A DNA stretch of 64,000 nucleotides from Heterobilharzia americana (lineage: Eukaryota; Platyhelminthes; Trematoda; Strigeidida; Schistosomatidae): assembly GCA_944470555.2 (NCBI GenBank), contig OX104134.1, positions 49,908,691-49,972,690 on the forward strand, written 5' to 3'. The position numbers were made by a program, and so were the translations under genes. This document shows, in pieces, positions 1-11,913 of the stretch. A model generated the notes under the pieces. The model made no database searches, was not told where the DNA came from, and saw nothing but the letters and a program-made list of their open reading frames with translations. Each line of letters opens with the position of its first letter. The first letter of the stretch is position 1.

Positions 1-1791
1 TCGCACCAATCGAGATCATAAGCGTGGGTGGCTGTCTCATTTATATATGTAACCGAGTTAAGGCAAATAAGGCTGGAGACAATATACTAAATGCAGTGCC
101 TGACTCACTGCGAGTTCCCGTACATAGTAACAAGTACGAGGCATTCATAGGTTGCGCACATTGAGCGCCGTGCTCAACAGTGGAAACGGATAAACTCCTA
201 GCTAAATCATTTGCTCATGCCTCCTCATATAGCGCTAATTTAAATTGATCGCTGGTGACTTCAATCTTCCCGAAATTAACTGGATAGCTGGTTGTTGTCC
301 GCAGCGCTTTGCTGAGATGCTTGCTGTGATAGATCTGTATGGTTGGAAGCAACATGCCCACACACCTAATCGTGGTGACAACGTGTTGGACTTAGTATTT
401 TGCCATGACATCACCCCAGTAACTACCTATGTTGGTGGCGAATTCTCCAATAGCGACCACAGAATGGTGTTCTGTTGTCTACCTACCTGAACACTAAATG
501 CAGGTGGTAATCAAGCTTTACGAGTTGCTGAATATCGCAGCTATGAGAGTACGGACTGGAAACTGCTCACAGAGTTTCTTAGGTTATCCCCTTTGGACGA
601 CTATTTTACCACTGACTCACCAAAACCACTGTATCCCTTTTTCACGGGACTGTTAAGTAGTGTCCGGATACTGCTGCTCCTGTGAAAACAGTGAGACTGT
701 ATATCGCCATTCAGAATACATTCCACCCGTGTGCCGCAAAAAGCTCAGGCGGCTGTCGAATATGTAACACTCCACCAGTGATTTCTCCTCACTGCACGCG
801 ATCCACAATACCCTGGAATCACTCAAAGGCTTACGTGCACAAAAAGACCGAAATGATGAGTTACAAGCCCTTAGAACTAGTTTCAAGGCGTACAGTCTAA
901 CCCCACTTTTAAAGAAGCGCCTTCATACAACAAGGGACATACAATACTTGCTTCATAACGAGGTGGTCTACAGCAACTTAGCCACGATTTGTGAATTATT
1001 TAGTGACTGGTTGGAGAAATTCCAATTGCAAGACGCATACTCCCACCGGTAGCACGCTGCTCTACAGTAACCATCTTGCGACTGTAGAATTTACTTGCAA
1101 AAATATAGCTGAAGCCGTCTAGAGCCTGTGGCCTACAAAAGGAATGGGGGTAGACGGCCTCGACTCAATGGCCCTAAGGAATAGTGGACAGGACCTTCCC
1201 TCGATTTTGCTCAAGCTGTTCACTCTTTCTACGGAAGATGGAACGTATCTTACTGAATAGAAAACTAGCTTTGTAATTCCATGCTACAAATCTGGGGACA
1301 AGGCTGGTGTCAGCAACTACAGACCCATCAGTATAACTCCAGTCTCGTAGCGAATAATGGAGAAAGTTGTAAAAGACAGTATGCCTGCATAACTTCTTGC
1401 AGAAGATTTTGTAGCAAAGTCTCACCATGCCTTTATGAAGAACAGATCATGCATTGCATGTCATTTCGACTTTTTCAGCCTCACTGCCAGTAGTCGTGAG
1501 GCACGCAGAATAGTCCTTGCACTGTACTTCGATGTATCGAAGGCATTTGACATGGCTTCGCATAATATACTATTCGAAAAGTTAAACGCGTTAGGTATTA
1601 GCAGCCCTTCGCTAAGCTGGCTTAAATCATTTCCCGGTGACCGCACCCAAATAACAAAATCGATTCAGCTCTGTCCACCGCGAAATACATCACAAGTGGA
1701 GTTGTGCAAGGTAGCGTTCTCGGGTCTCTTTTGTTTATTATCTACATCAACAGTGTTTGCAGCTGCTTTGCCACGGGTGACGTCTTTTCAA
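1..1791 (+). pseudogene. LINE A: decayed CR1-like ORF2 fragment (endonuclease and RT)
   Basis: This is a remnant of the ORF2 polyprotein of a CR1-like non-LTR retrotransposon, which nicks target DNA and reverse-transcribes its own RNA. Near 240-490 the frame shows the apurinic-type endonuclease motifs AGDFNLPEINW, LDLVF and SNSDHRMVF. The EN-RT linker follows at about 680-1130. Reverse transcriptase is visible from about 1280, with RSCIACHFDFF and a catalytic-block LYFDVSKAFD near 1430-1560, ending near QGSVLGSLLF at about 1710-1750. The FADD box and C-terminal domain are absent. Stops and frameshifts occur throughout, so it is not a functional gene. The left end runs off the window. It resembles elements C and F more than B or D. 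Family membership is firm; the exact right end is uncertain. Confidence 0.85.
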
Positions 1792-2372
1792 CACCAGCAT
1801 CCAGAAGCAATAGACTTGTTTGAATGCACCAAATGGACTTCCAGAACATCTTGTCTTTCGTTGTCACGGGTCGTGATAGCCTTGCAGTTGGTGAGTGTTG
1901 GACTTTGCTGGTCACTTTTATAATGAGTTAATCCTAGATTTTGATAATTAAGAAGTTGTGTTCCAGTGAACATTTTTTATTTCTGCTTGTTGTGGTTAGG
2001 TATTCTGAACTTGGTAAAGGTGGTTACCCTCCATGAAGGGCAGCTTCATCCATGGTCTATTCCTTAAGTAATTAGTTATCGATGGCAACCAGGCTAACAT
2101 TTAGAACTGAATTACTTCTCTATGATGAGAAAAAACAGGCAAAGCAGCAGGCGGGGAAAGCGAGAATTCCAACAAGGAGGTTGGTTTCTATGTTCTTGTT
2201 TCTCCCTTCCCAACTTCCCTTGCTATGGCTTTCATTGCATGTCTTTTTTCTATTTTGTATTTAAAAGTATAAATTGCATGCTGTCATGTGGTGTAGGATT
2301 TCTGTTTTGATTACCGCGTCGGATGGGGCACAATGTGCGGTTAGCTTGAGGCGGCAACTTGTGGAAGTCTTC
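1792..2372. other. Unassigned DNA between LINEs A and B
   Basis: I see no gene or recognisable repeat here. Short open frames around 2082-2310 have no family signature. The last tens of bases may be the 3' untranslated tail of element B on the minus strand. Confidence 0.4.
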
Positions 2373-5240
2373 TCAGTGCATCGTATGAAAGGTCAGTGTA
2401 GGTGTGGTGGCTGTCCTATTATACATTAAGAGAGCGAGCATACGAAGTGTCGTGAAAGAGACTGTTGGTGTATTCGACAAGCCGGAAAAATCACCAGATG
2501 ACAAGAAGTCAGCCAGTAGCTGACCGAATTCAGAAGTCGATTTGAAAGCCTTCACTTCAGCTGGAAGTCTGTTCCACAACTGAAAGAATTTGACGGCGAA
2601 GAAGTCTGTGCACAAGCAGGATTTAAACGGTTCCATTGTGACGCTATGGGCCTGGTTGCGCAGATCGTAACAACTGTTGTGTTCGAACTGAAACTCACCA
2701 CTGGCTGTAAAAGTGAATTTACGTAGCACATTAAAGAAGAGTGTCAGGTTAATTTTGATTCGTCTCGTCCAAAGTGTTTCTAGACTTAGTGTTCTGCATC
2801 TGGAGCTGTAGTCCGGTCTGCAATCGTGTCCTAACGACCTAGCTATGAAATACCTCTGGACACCCTCTATTTTATGTTTATCTTTTATGCGGATACCACT
2901 CAGTATAAATGGACAGTATTCTGATAGTGGACGTAAGCAAGTTTTGTAGAGTGGCAACTTGACTTCTCTGGAGTGGAAGTTATGAACTATGCAACCCATC
3001 AGGATCCTAGATTTGCGAGTCTGCGATGCTACCTGTTCCGAAAATGTGAGGCCTCTCGAATATCTTAGTCCAAGGCCACATATACTTTTTTAAGAACAGG
3101 AAGTTTCATAGACTGAAGATGTAGTTGGATATCTACCGATGGAGCACCAAAGCATATCCAGCCACATTTGCCCATATTGAACTAAAGTTTCCGAGCAGCA
3201 GACCATGAGGATATTATATCGAGTTCCCTTTGTATTAGTGCTTGGAAGTGGGGTAAGTTATTACAGGTGAATGTGTATGCAACTTTTAGGTCATCAGCAA
3301 ACAAGAATGGATTACCGTATGTAAAGCAGCTGCAGATGTCATTGATGCATAAAGTAAAGAGAAGGGAGTCTTAAACACTGCCTTGAACAGCACCAGAGGT
3401 GATTGGCCTAGGTGTTGAAGCGTGTGAATCTAGCTTCACCACTTGACTGTAATTACCAAGGAAAGACTTAATCCATCCCAATAGTGGATAGTTAGTTCCT
3501 ATAGTCATCAACATATTTATTGACAGCAGATGATCAACTCTGTCGAATGCCTTTGAAATGTCTAGATAGAGTACAAGGACTAATTGGTGTTTGTCGCGCA
3601 TAGTGGTTAGGAAGTTAAAGAAGTCAAGATGACAAGTTATACAGGACCTCGATTTTAGGAGCCCATGTTGACTCGATGTGATGATGTTGCCACTAGACAT
3701 GTGCTGAAGAATGCCTTCTTTAATAACTTTCTCCATAATTCTAGAAACTACAGGCGTAATATTTATTGGTCTGTAGTTACTGGCTAGTGTTTTTGAACAA
3801 GATTTATATCTAGGGAGAATAAGTGATGTTTTCCATATATCAGGGTATGTGAAAGATTCCAAGGAGAGAGAAACTATTTTAAGTGATAACAGTAGAGTAT
3901 CAGGGCCACCGAATCTAAAGAAATGTGATGATATTCCGTCCGTGCCAGCGCCACTGGACCATTTTAGCGTCCTAATGGCTTGGTGAATATCAGATTATGT
4001 GAATTCAACCCTATCCATTGTCGCCACACGAAGAGTTTGTAGGTTCCAGATAACTGACTGCAAATAAGTCACCGAATATTTCACACATATCCACTGGGTC
4101 ACTATAAGCTTTGGTGTCATGGATGCGAAGAGGAATGTTATGTCTTGTGCAATCCGATCGCTTCTCAAGGAATGCTGGGAGAGCATTTACTCTGGATGAC
4201 GACTCTCTTCATCCTCCAAACGCAAATCATAGTTATGCAAGATGGAGTTAAGAATGCCAGGAATCAACCAAAGTGCATCGACGTAGTGATGTCTGTAGTT
4301 TCTTGTTGAGCGTTTGCGTAACTTTCTGCGAGCATTGGGAGGTATATATGGCTTATCGTTTGGTGACATTTTTTTGAAACCTTTCAGTGGAACTATGGTA
4401 TCTAGACAGGTTTTGGAGTTGTAGTAAAACATGTCAATGGTTAATTTGAAGTCTGTAGTGGTGAAGAACGATCCCCAGTCAATGAACCTAATCACTGGAT
4501 ACATCTACTGCCAATCCCTTCTGCTGTGGTCTCTACATACCATTTGGTGTGTAGTTGAAGTACCAATTGAAGTACTAGTTACAGGAAGCGACAGTGCGCA
4601 TAATATCGTTTTGCGATCACTTCCTGGGAACTTGGAGCCTACATTTGTCAAAATAGGATTTATGTTACGGCAAAATATCAAGTGCAATACCTTGTCACCT
4701 CTTGTAGGAGTTGTAACAATTTGCTTCCATCCAAAAATAGACAGTGTATGGAAAAAGTTGTCATACCTAGCCTAGTGAATCCCACTTAATTTCAGGTAGG
4801 CTGGAGTCACCGCGTGTAATCTTATGGTCATATGGGAGAGTGGATGCATGTTCCAGAGCCATAATCAGTGGGATCCCATGACTGTTAAAGGTACCATGTG
4901 CTCCGTAAACACATCTCACCAATGCTGTAGCATTCCTGTAGTGTACTGTGAACCATAGAGAGTCGCCAACTTTATCAAGAACCACGTTTTCCAACCCGAA
5001 TACAGTGAGTGTTCAGGAAGTTTATCAGGCAATTTCCTCCTTCCTTGTTGCCATGGTCACATCGGAAGTGTGTATACACGTCAATACTTAACTCTTCATC
5101 TGGTATATTTGCGTGACACCAAGACTCAGTGATAATTATTACCAGTGGCTAATATAGGAGACCGATTCCTCTTAATACCGATGGTTTGCTAAGGATGGAC
5201 CTTGCGTTTACGAGAACGATGTACAAGTAGGAGGAGTAAT
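2373..5240 (-). pseudogene. LINE B ORF2: endonuclease-reverse transcriptase, broken
   Basis: This is ORF2 of the CR1-like element whose ORF1 lies just upstream at 5743-7353. The endonuclease starts near 5240 with LVNARSILSKPS, followed by a decayed GDSSLPEIKW block near 4800. A PGSDRKT block near 4600 replaces the usual SDH. The linker spans roughly 4500-4000. Reverse transcriptase is clear at 3862-3371 (NYRPINITPVVSRIMEKVI, HGLLKSRSC, LYLDISKAFDRV, SGAVQGSV). The C-terminal domain is open for 208 codons at 2999-2373 and contains WTRRIKINLTLFFNVL and LWNRLPAEVKAF. Multiple frame changes and stops, for example right after QGSV, make it inactive. Both ends are present, so B is close to full length (about 5 kb). 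Confidence 0.85.
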
Positions 5241-5742
5241 AGCGTGTGAAACTTTCTAGTTCGCCAAACAAGCCAAAAGGGATCTCAATGTCGCTTGACT
5301 GAGTATAGTCCGACGTCGTCGCGTTACAGAACGTCTCTACACCTTGTTCACTTGTAGCTGTAGAGTTACTAGGATATCCTAGTGGCGAATCGACCGCACA
5401 GTGACTTGAAATAGTATCACCTTTATCAGGGGAGAACAAAGCAATGTTTTAGTTTGTGTTCAGTGTGCACATTGTATCCAATTAGACAGACTTTGACCTC
5501 ATGCAAGCGCCGTCTGTAGTATCTGTTGCACAGAGGGTAGGTAGTTTTACTATTGTACGTGGCGGGTGTGTAGAGCTGATGATGCCACTTGGAGGATTTA
5601 ACAGATCTGTTGTGCTTTTGCATCTGCTGACACCACTTGGGTAGTTAGTGACTAGGATTTGTGTATGTGGTTGACTGTGTCTCTTCTGTTGCCCCGGGGG
5701 CGCTTAGATTAGCGGTCCAGAGTAAGGGGTATTAACATCCCA

Positions 5743-7353
5743 TCAGTTGTTTGGCCAAAGCTGTAGCTGATAGGGATGCATCGGATAAAAAGTCGTCGTG
5801 TTTTGTGGTCCATGTAAACTTCCGTTCTGCGTTATATTCCTTACCAGTGACTGCCTTCTGTTACAATTCACTACGGATATGACTGGCGCTATGTTGGATC
5901 GGGAGCTGTCTCCTAGGAAACTAGTGCCATGCAGCCGACCAAAGTTTTTCCTCACAAAGTACCCCGCTGACATTCTATTATAGGTGGTTTGATGTTGGCT
6001 TTTCTCATTAGTAAACTTTAGGGTTGGGTTGTTGTGACGTCTGTTTTTGTTCTCGTTACTAGTCAGACTTGGCTCAGTGCACAGAACCTTCTTGGTAGAG
6101 CTAGTGTTCGTACTTATGTCAACTCCAGACGGGATTATGGGATCACTTCGGACCATTATATGCTTTCTGCGTCCGTCTCTACGCGTTGGGTTCAATGGGA
6201 GCATTGGCTTATCTGTTGCGTATCGAGTAGCCGATATCCTAGGAACTAGGCTGGTGTGGTTAGTAGACTTTAGGGCTCCAGCCGACCTCAGCGAGAGTTC
6301 TGTCACGTTTAATGCTGTGTCAGGTTTCACTTTGTGGCCTTCTACGGATAGGTCTAGATCTACAGTTTCAGGTGGTTTAGTCAAACCATGCATTTTGCAG
6401 TCTTCCGTCTCCACGTTGGTCGGTGTGTTTTTCCGTATATTTGACTTGATAGAGTTTGTGGAAAGAGAAGTCCTGGGCTTGGGTATATTGGAGGAGATAC
6501 TTACTGCTTTAGTATGTTGCAACTTTGGAGCCTTTTGACTGTCAGGTCTATGAGCACAGTTGAATACATGTCTTTACACCACTGTCATATCAAGAACCAT
6601 CTTTATTCCTGTGAAGATGGATTCTACTTTCACGAATGCTCCCGCTCCTTTCTGCGATTTAAACTGAAAGCGTATAGGACAGCAGTGGTCCTGCTGGCTT
6701 TTTTGGCCAGAAAAATTTTGCTCGGACGCCATGCATTTTTGCCGTTGTAAGCAAAATTTCTCGTATCGCATTCAACTCGGTAGTGTCAAGGACGTTGAAA
6801 ACTATTGCGTTCAATCTAGGCGCAGGTCTCTACTTACTTCTGTGGTGATAAAGTTTACCAGGTGATCTACCTTGGATACTGTTTTAATATCAACTTCATT
6901 AGTGGGTTGACTACGCGTCAAGATGCTCAGTGGCAAGAGGTTGCTAATCTTAACTCTAATTTCATCCAGCTGTAATGACACCTAGAAAGCCTTTAACATA
7001 CTTTCTTGCGGTGCACTATTCTGTTTGTCATCTTTCAGTCTGCGTATTTCTGCCCTTAGTTCCTCTATGGAGGACTTCAGGCTTTCGAATTCTGGAAGAA
7101 ATGACGATGGCACACTTGGTGGCTACAGTCTAGTTAGTCTCGCAAAAGATGTAGAAATTTCATTGGGCTTTACATGTGCTGCAACATTTAGTGCTGCGGT
7201 CTTACTACATGTTGGGCATGCAGAGATGTTTCTACTATAGTTAACATTGGCTGTCTTATCGAACACATTTCTCCTTCTCTTGAGCATAACTGGAGTGTAA
7301 GCTGACTCACTTACGCCGTTGCAAGAGGAATCCGCTTTTGGTGTCACCGACAT
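5743..7353 (-). pseudogene. LINE B ORF1 (RNA-binding/chaperone-type protein), broken
   Basis: This is the first ORF of a CR1-like LINE and precedes its ORF2 on the same strand. Its product would coat element RNA. Reading from 7353 leftward there is a basic segment (LKRRRNVF), a CPTC pair, and a heptad-rich coiled-coil candidate (FESLKSSIEELRAEIRRL, about 7040-7100). A compact RRM-like stretch lies at about 6590-6840 (NAIVFNVLD ... LFKFKSQKGAGAFVKV). A long Ser/Thr/Pro/Asn-rich C-terminal tail is open for 259 codons at 5743-6522. Frames change between these blocks, so at least two frameshifts or stops break it. The order matches ORF1 of elements D, F and L. RRM homology is inferred from pattern alone. 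Confidence 0.7.
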
Positions 7354-8529
7354 TTGGGTGTTGTTGATACACCGTTCCGCAGACAGTTGTGTCCGTGCCT
7401 TTTACATGCATTAGCCATATCTAGTTGCATGTCTGACATGTGATTGGTCACTTGAGAATTCAACGGCTTTATGATGACGTTAATAACAAAGTTGTGATAC
7501 AGTTACGGAATAACGTTAGAATGTAACAGAATTTCAAACATACCGTGTGTTTCAGCCCGTGCTTTCCTTTCCCCCTTCTTTTTTCAGCTGAAGTTTGAGG
7601 AGAAAACCTTGAGCATAATTTTGGCCAAAATTGCCAGCCTACTGAATATACTACTTCATACATGATGCCAGAAGTCATTGAAAAAATACTTCATCTGGTC
7701 TTCTAGTATTGGTTTTCAACTTTATGCAACGTTCCATGGCAAACTCACCCAGTTACCAACAGCCTAGATGCAACCGCGTACGAAAAATCAACTACAATGA
7801 ATGACCTAAGGCTTCTGGACGGTCATAATGGCGGCGAAAATCTGCACAAACAACTAAATCTGAGAAATAAACTCGCCTAGTGACTCAAATACTTCACCTC
7901 ACTTGACTTCGTTTTGTAGAAGACAGTTAACAGTCAACATACCTCCTTGATAATGCTGTGTGCTTTAGTGTGAATTCTATGTGCAAAACTCCGTCACCAT
8001 TGGATAACAGTCTTTCAGATATTAATCTGTTTGCATAGCAACAGCTAAATCTGATGGATTACGTCTTTACTGCTGAGCAAGGTCACACTACGAGTGGGAA
8101 ATGCGAAGACTTATATACTCACGTGGATCATATGGTTATGCTGACACTAACTGTTACCTGAAATCGATGAAGTGAGTGTTCGTTGGCCAACGACACTATA
8201 AATATGTTAGCTGATGTCAAAATAAACGTTTACCTGACGAAAACTGTAGTCATAAGAACTTATGGTAAAACAGATGTTTGCTCAGTGTAACGTGGCATCA
8301 CAAAAGCGGGTCAAATACGTTGACTACCTGTAACAGAAATTTGGGTTTGCGCAACCTTGGTGCCACTTGTTGTGACAAAATGTGCGACTGAAAACGTTCT
8401 ACACCTAAACATCCAGCATATGCTGAAGAGCGATATTTTCTCGTTCATTTTCCAAATAGTGGAACATTCTGGTGCTTTCAATAAAATTTAATGACTGCTT
8501 TTTGTGCCATCCAGAGCCCACAAAATTTT
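7354..8529. other. Unassigned DNA between LINEs B and C
   Basis: The first part may be the 5' untranslated region of element B on the minus strand. I see no coding signature, RNA gene or internal repeat in the rest. Confidence 0.35.
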
Positions 8530-10365
8530 GTAGATAAAATAGCAAAACTTCACTACCAGTAACCCCAGCTGATGTAAACAATCTAGGTTTCGATATCTGA
8601 AACCTCATTTTCAGAACCCAAGGATGATCGCTTCCAAAGAATTCGATCCGATCTTGTAAGGGGTAATTCAACTCACGAGTTAACAGTTTGCATCAGCAGA
8701 AAAATGTAGACTCTCCAGAGCACATCACAGTTAAGACTAGGAGTGGTTTGATTATGCTTGTAGTTTATTGATGCAACATTAGATCGGACTGCTCTGTTGC
8801 ACAAGTGGAGACTGTCCCGTTTCAGCGGCCCGGTCGATTACATTTACGCTTGTACCGCTTGATGCCCGCTCCTTACTTAAGAAATTTTCTGACCCAAGGA
8901 CAGTCGTTTTGCGAACCAAGCCCACTGCATTACTAGTTACTGGATCATGGTGTACTACCCCAATCCCAGACGTGGACCTGTGTATAGATGGTTATGCTCT
9001 GTATCGCACTAATCGTGACCACAAGCCTGGTGGAGGCTGTTTGATCCACATGTGTAGCCTTGCTACCTCAAATAAGATTGAAGATGATATCTTCAATGGT
9101 CTGCTGGACTCGCTTTAGGTAGTTATAAATTGTGCCAACTACAAAATCTTCATAGGCTGTGTGTATAGAGCTCCATGTTTAACAAAAGAAAATGATGAAA
9201 GGATGGCAAGATCATTTACTCACTCTGGGTCCCTCACTGTTGACTTCAAACTGATTGCAGGCGACTTCAACTTACCTGCGGTTAACTGGGAGGCCGGTCG
9301 CGGCCCACAACACTTTGATGAAATACTTGCTATCACAGATATCTATGGCCGGAAGCAATACATCCAGCAACCCACGCGTGGAGATGGCATACTGAACCTA
9401 GTCTTTTGCTGTGACATTATCCCTGTCACTACCCATGTTAGCAGCGGATTCTCCAACAGTGACCATAGGATGGTATCCTGCTGCTTACCAATTCTTCCTC
9501 CTAATGAAAAAACAAACAATCTTCATGGTATACCCGGCATCGAAGCTGCAAGAATGTAAAACGAGAAGTACTCATGGAGCTCCTTAGGTCCTCTCTATGG
9601 GATTACCACTTTACCACAGCCTCATTGACAGACACACCCTCACTTTTCTACAGAAATATAGAGCCGTGTCTGGATATTGTTGTTCCTGTGAAAACTGTTG
9701 AGGCTTATAAGGAGCCAAACCCATATATCCCCAAAATATTCCTCAATAAGCTTAGGATATTAGTGTCACGATACCACTCGTCAAGAGACTTCATGTCACT
9801 GCACTCAATTCATGAGACTTACGAATCTATTAAGACACTACGTGTGAAACACGCAGCAAATGAAGAGATAGTTGCTCTCAAAAGTGGCTCCAGAATACGC
9901 GAGTTGACACCTCTTTTGAGTAAACGTCTGCAGCCGTCAAGGAATGTAGCCTACCTAGTACATAACTGAATGGTGCACAACGATCCCCCCAAGATTAGTG
10001 AACTGTTTAGCGAATCATTCGCTGATTTCAACCCCACCAGTTTTACTCCAATAACCGCTAGTTCTTGTGCTAGAGTGGAGTGCACTGTCAAAGGTATCGC
10101 TGAGACTATCGACAGGTTCGAGGACAGAGGGCCCAAACCCAATATTCATCGGGAAGTATGGTGATGCTACGCCACTTTTCTTGCTTAAGATATTCACACC
10201 ATCAATGAAAAGTGGAAAGTATACCGGCGAGTGGAAAAGTGGCTTTATAATTCCTCGTTACAAGTGCGGTGAAAAAGCGAATGTTGGGAACTACAGACCT
10301 ATCAACATAGAGCTAGTCGTCCCCGAATTATGGAAAAAGTGACTGGGAGTATTATGTCTGACAGG
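8530..10365 (+). pseudogene. LINE C: endonuclease + linker + start of RT (inverted twin at 56-57.9 kb)
   Basis: This is a CR1-like ORF2 fragment. Endonuclease begins near 8850 and shows the RDHKPGGGCLIHM, IAGDFNLPAVNW, ILNLVF and SNSDHRMVSCC blocks in frames 8909-9118 and 9161-9559. The EN-RT linker is open at 9574-9969 (VKTVEAYKEPNPYIPKIF, HSSRDFMSLHSIHETY). The start of RT follows (YKCGEKANVGNYRPIN at about 10260-10310) and then stops abruptly near 10365. No palm domain or ORF1 is present, so this copy keeps the middle and loses the 3' end. From about 8530 to 10270 it matches the reverse complement of 56160-57889 almost base for base. The frame is interrupted by a stop after DSL at 9118 and again near 9559. 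Confidence 0.88.
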
Positions 10366-11913
10366 CTATTTACAAATAAATAAATGTTTTATTCTCGTGT
10401 TGGAAAAAGAATTTTGACCTGACAGAAGCCAGTTTACAGGCTTCATCACGTTGATACATCTCAAAATATCTACAAGACTTGAGCCCTGATTGGTACTGAC
10501 GGAATGTCATTGGACACAATTAAAAAAAACTACCGAAGGTCCTGCTGGTTATTAAATGAACGAGGAAATATTGCTTCACAGCTTACATAGGGTGTTGAAG
10601 TTTAGATAATAGTAAATGTCGCCTCATTTAACAGGCTTAACATGAGAGATACCAGTTTATAAGCACCGTCAAATTCATAACTTTTGAAAGTATCTAGTAT
10701 TAAATAATTTATATATCAAGTCATTAGTGTGCATAATTTTATTGAAATTTGCTGAAATTCATGATACGGATATGGATTGCCATCTCCCATCACACAGATA
10801 GGTTCTATTATCAATATTAAAAGCGCGCATTGTTCAAAGTTTGCGTTATAACCAACCGACATTGTTAGTCCATTCGCATAGTTTGCTGATTAGTAATATA
10901 ATAGTTTATTACTTAGAATGATCTTCAGTTTTTAGTTTGCTAACCACAAAGGACCCATTTATACAATCTGGAGTAACAATAAAGTATCCACAGTTATATA
11001 ACCAACGTGTATGGCCATATCAATGCATATCCAGGTCATCATGTTACTTTTAAAGGTGATATAGATTACTTCTGCTGGGAATAATCGTTGTATTGGATGA
11101 GGATAGGTGTTGAAACAGTCAATAGTCCATAGATTTCGGGCATCTTTTGTATTAGCATAGGCCACACCATTCGAGAAGTGTATTTGATGCGTAGTAAGTT
11201 CCATATGAAAAGGTCTCTTGGTACAGAGTACTAGAAAATGTGTAGTGTAAGCCATTGCAGGTAAGTGACGTCCTGAGCCAACATTTTAATTGGTCTCTGG
11301 TTTAATCATCTGTTCGGAATGCCTCTGCTACTAATACTGTTGGGAATGGTCAGACGGTTCGTCGCAAGAAAAATCATGACGAGTAGGCGAGTTAATCTTG
11401 AAGATGGTCCAGAATTTGCGAAAGAGTGGGAGTAGTCCAATAATTATTGGCGTCAATGAGCAGGTGTTATTCCCATAAAGTAATCACGTTCAGACTGAAT
11501 TTGAACATCAAATGTCGACTTGCAGCTGTTTCTGCAAAAGGGGAAAGAAAGGACAGGCACGAGCAGATATGGAAATGCAGATTACTACGCTATCAAATTT
11601 TGAGAAGAGAAAGGTCCCTATCCTTTTTTTATTTATTCGGACTTGATGTACATTTTCATATAAAAAAAAAGTCAACTACATAGTCCTTCCATTATAGGGT
11701 TATTAGGTCGTTTTTTATTGGGGGGGTACCGTAGTGGCTTTCAGAAATGAGCAGTATTCTTTAAGTTCATTATACGGAGAGGAGCCGGTATTCATACCCT
11801 TGTATGCAATCGTGAGGCATCTGCATTAAACGAACTTCAGGGCTTTAGTAAAACCGATTCTTACATTTAGAGATCTGAGTACGTTCATAGCGGACGCAAT
11901 GGCTTGACCATTG
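10366..11913. other. Unassigned AT-rich DNA between LINEs C and D
   Basis: I recognise no element or host gene. A 98-codon minus-strand open frame at 10959-11255 has no family motif. The last 200 bases or so (about 11700-11913) are probably the 3' untranslated region of element D. Confidence 0.35.

Noticed and set aside
6047..6538. 163-codon plus-strand open frame
   Set aside because: Antisense of LINE B ORF1.
10959..11255. 98-codon minus frame as a possible host exon
   Set aside because: No motif or homologous copy in the window, and I could not identify splice signals tying it to another exon.
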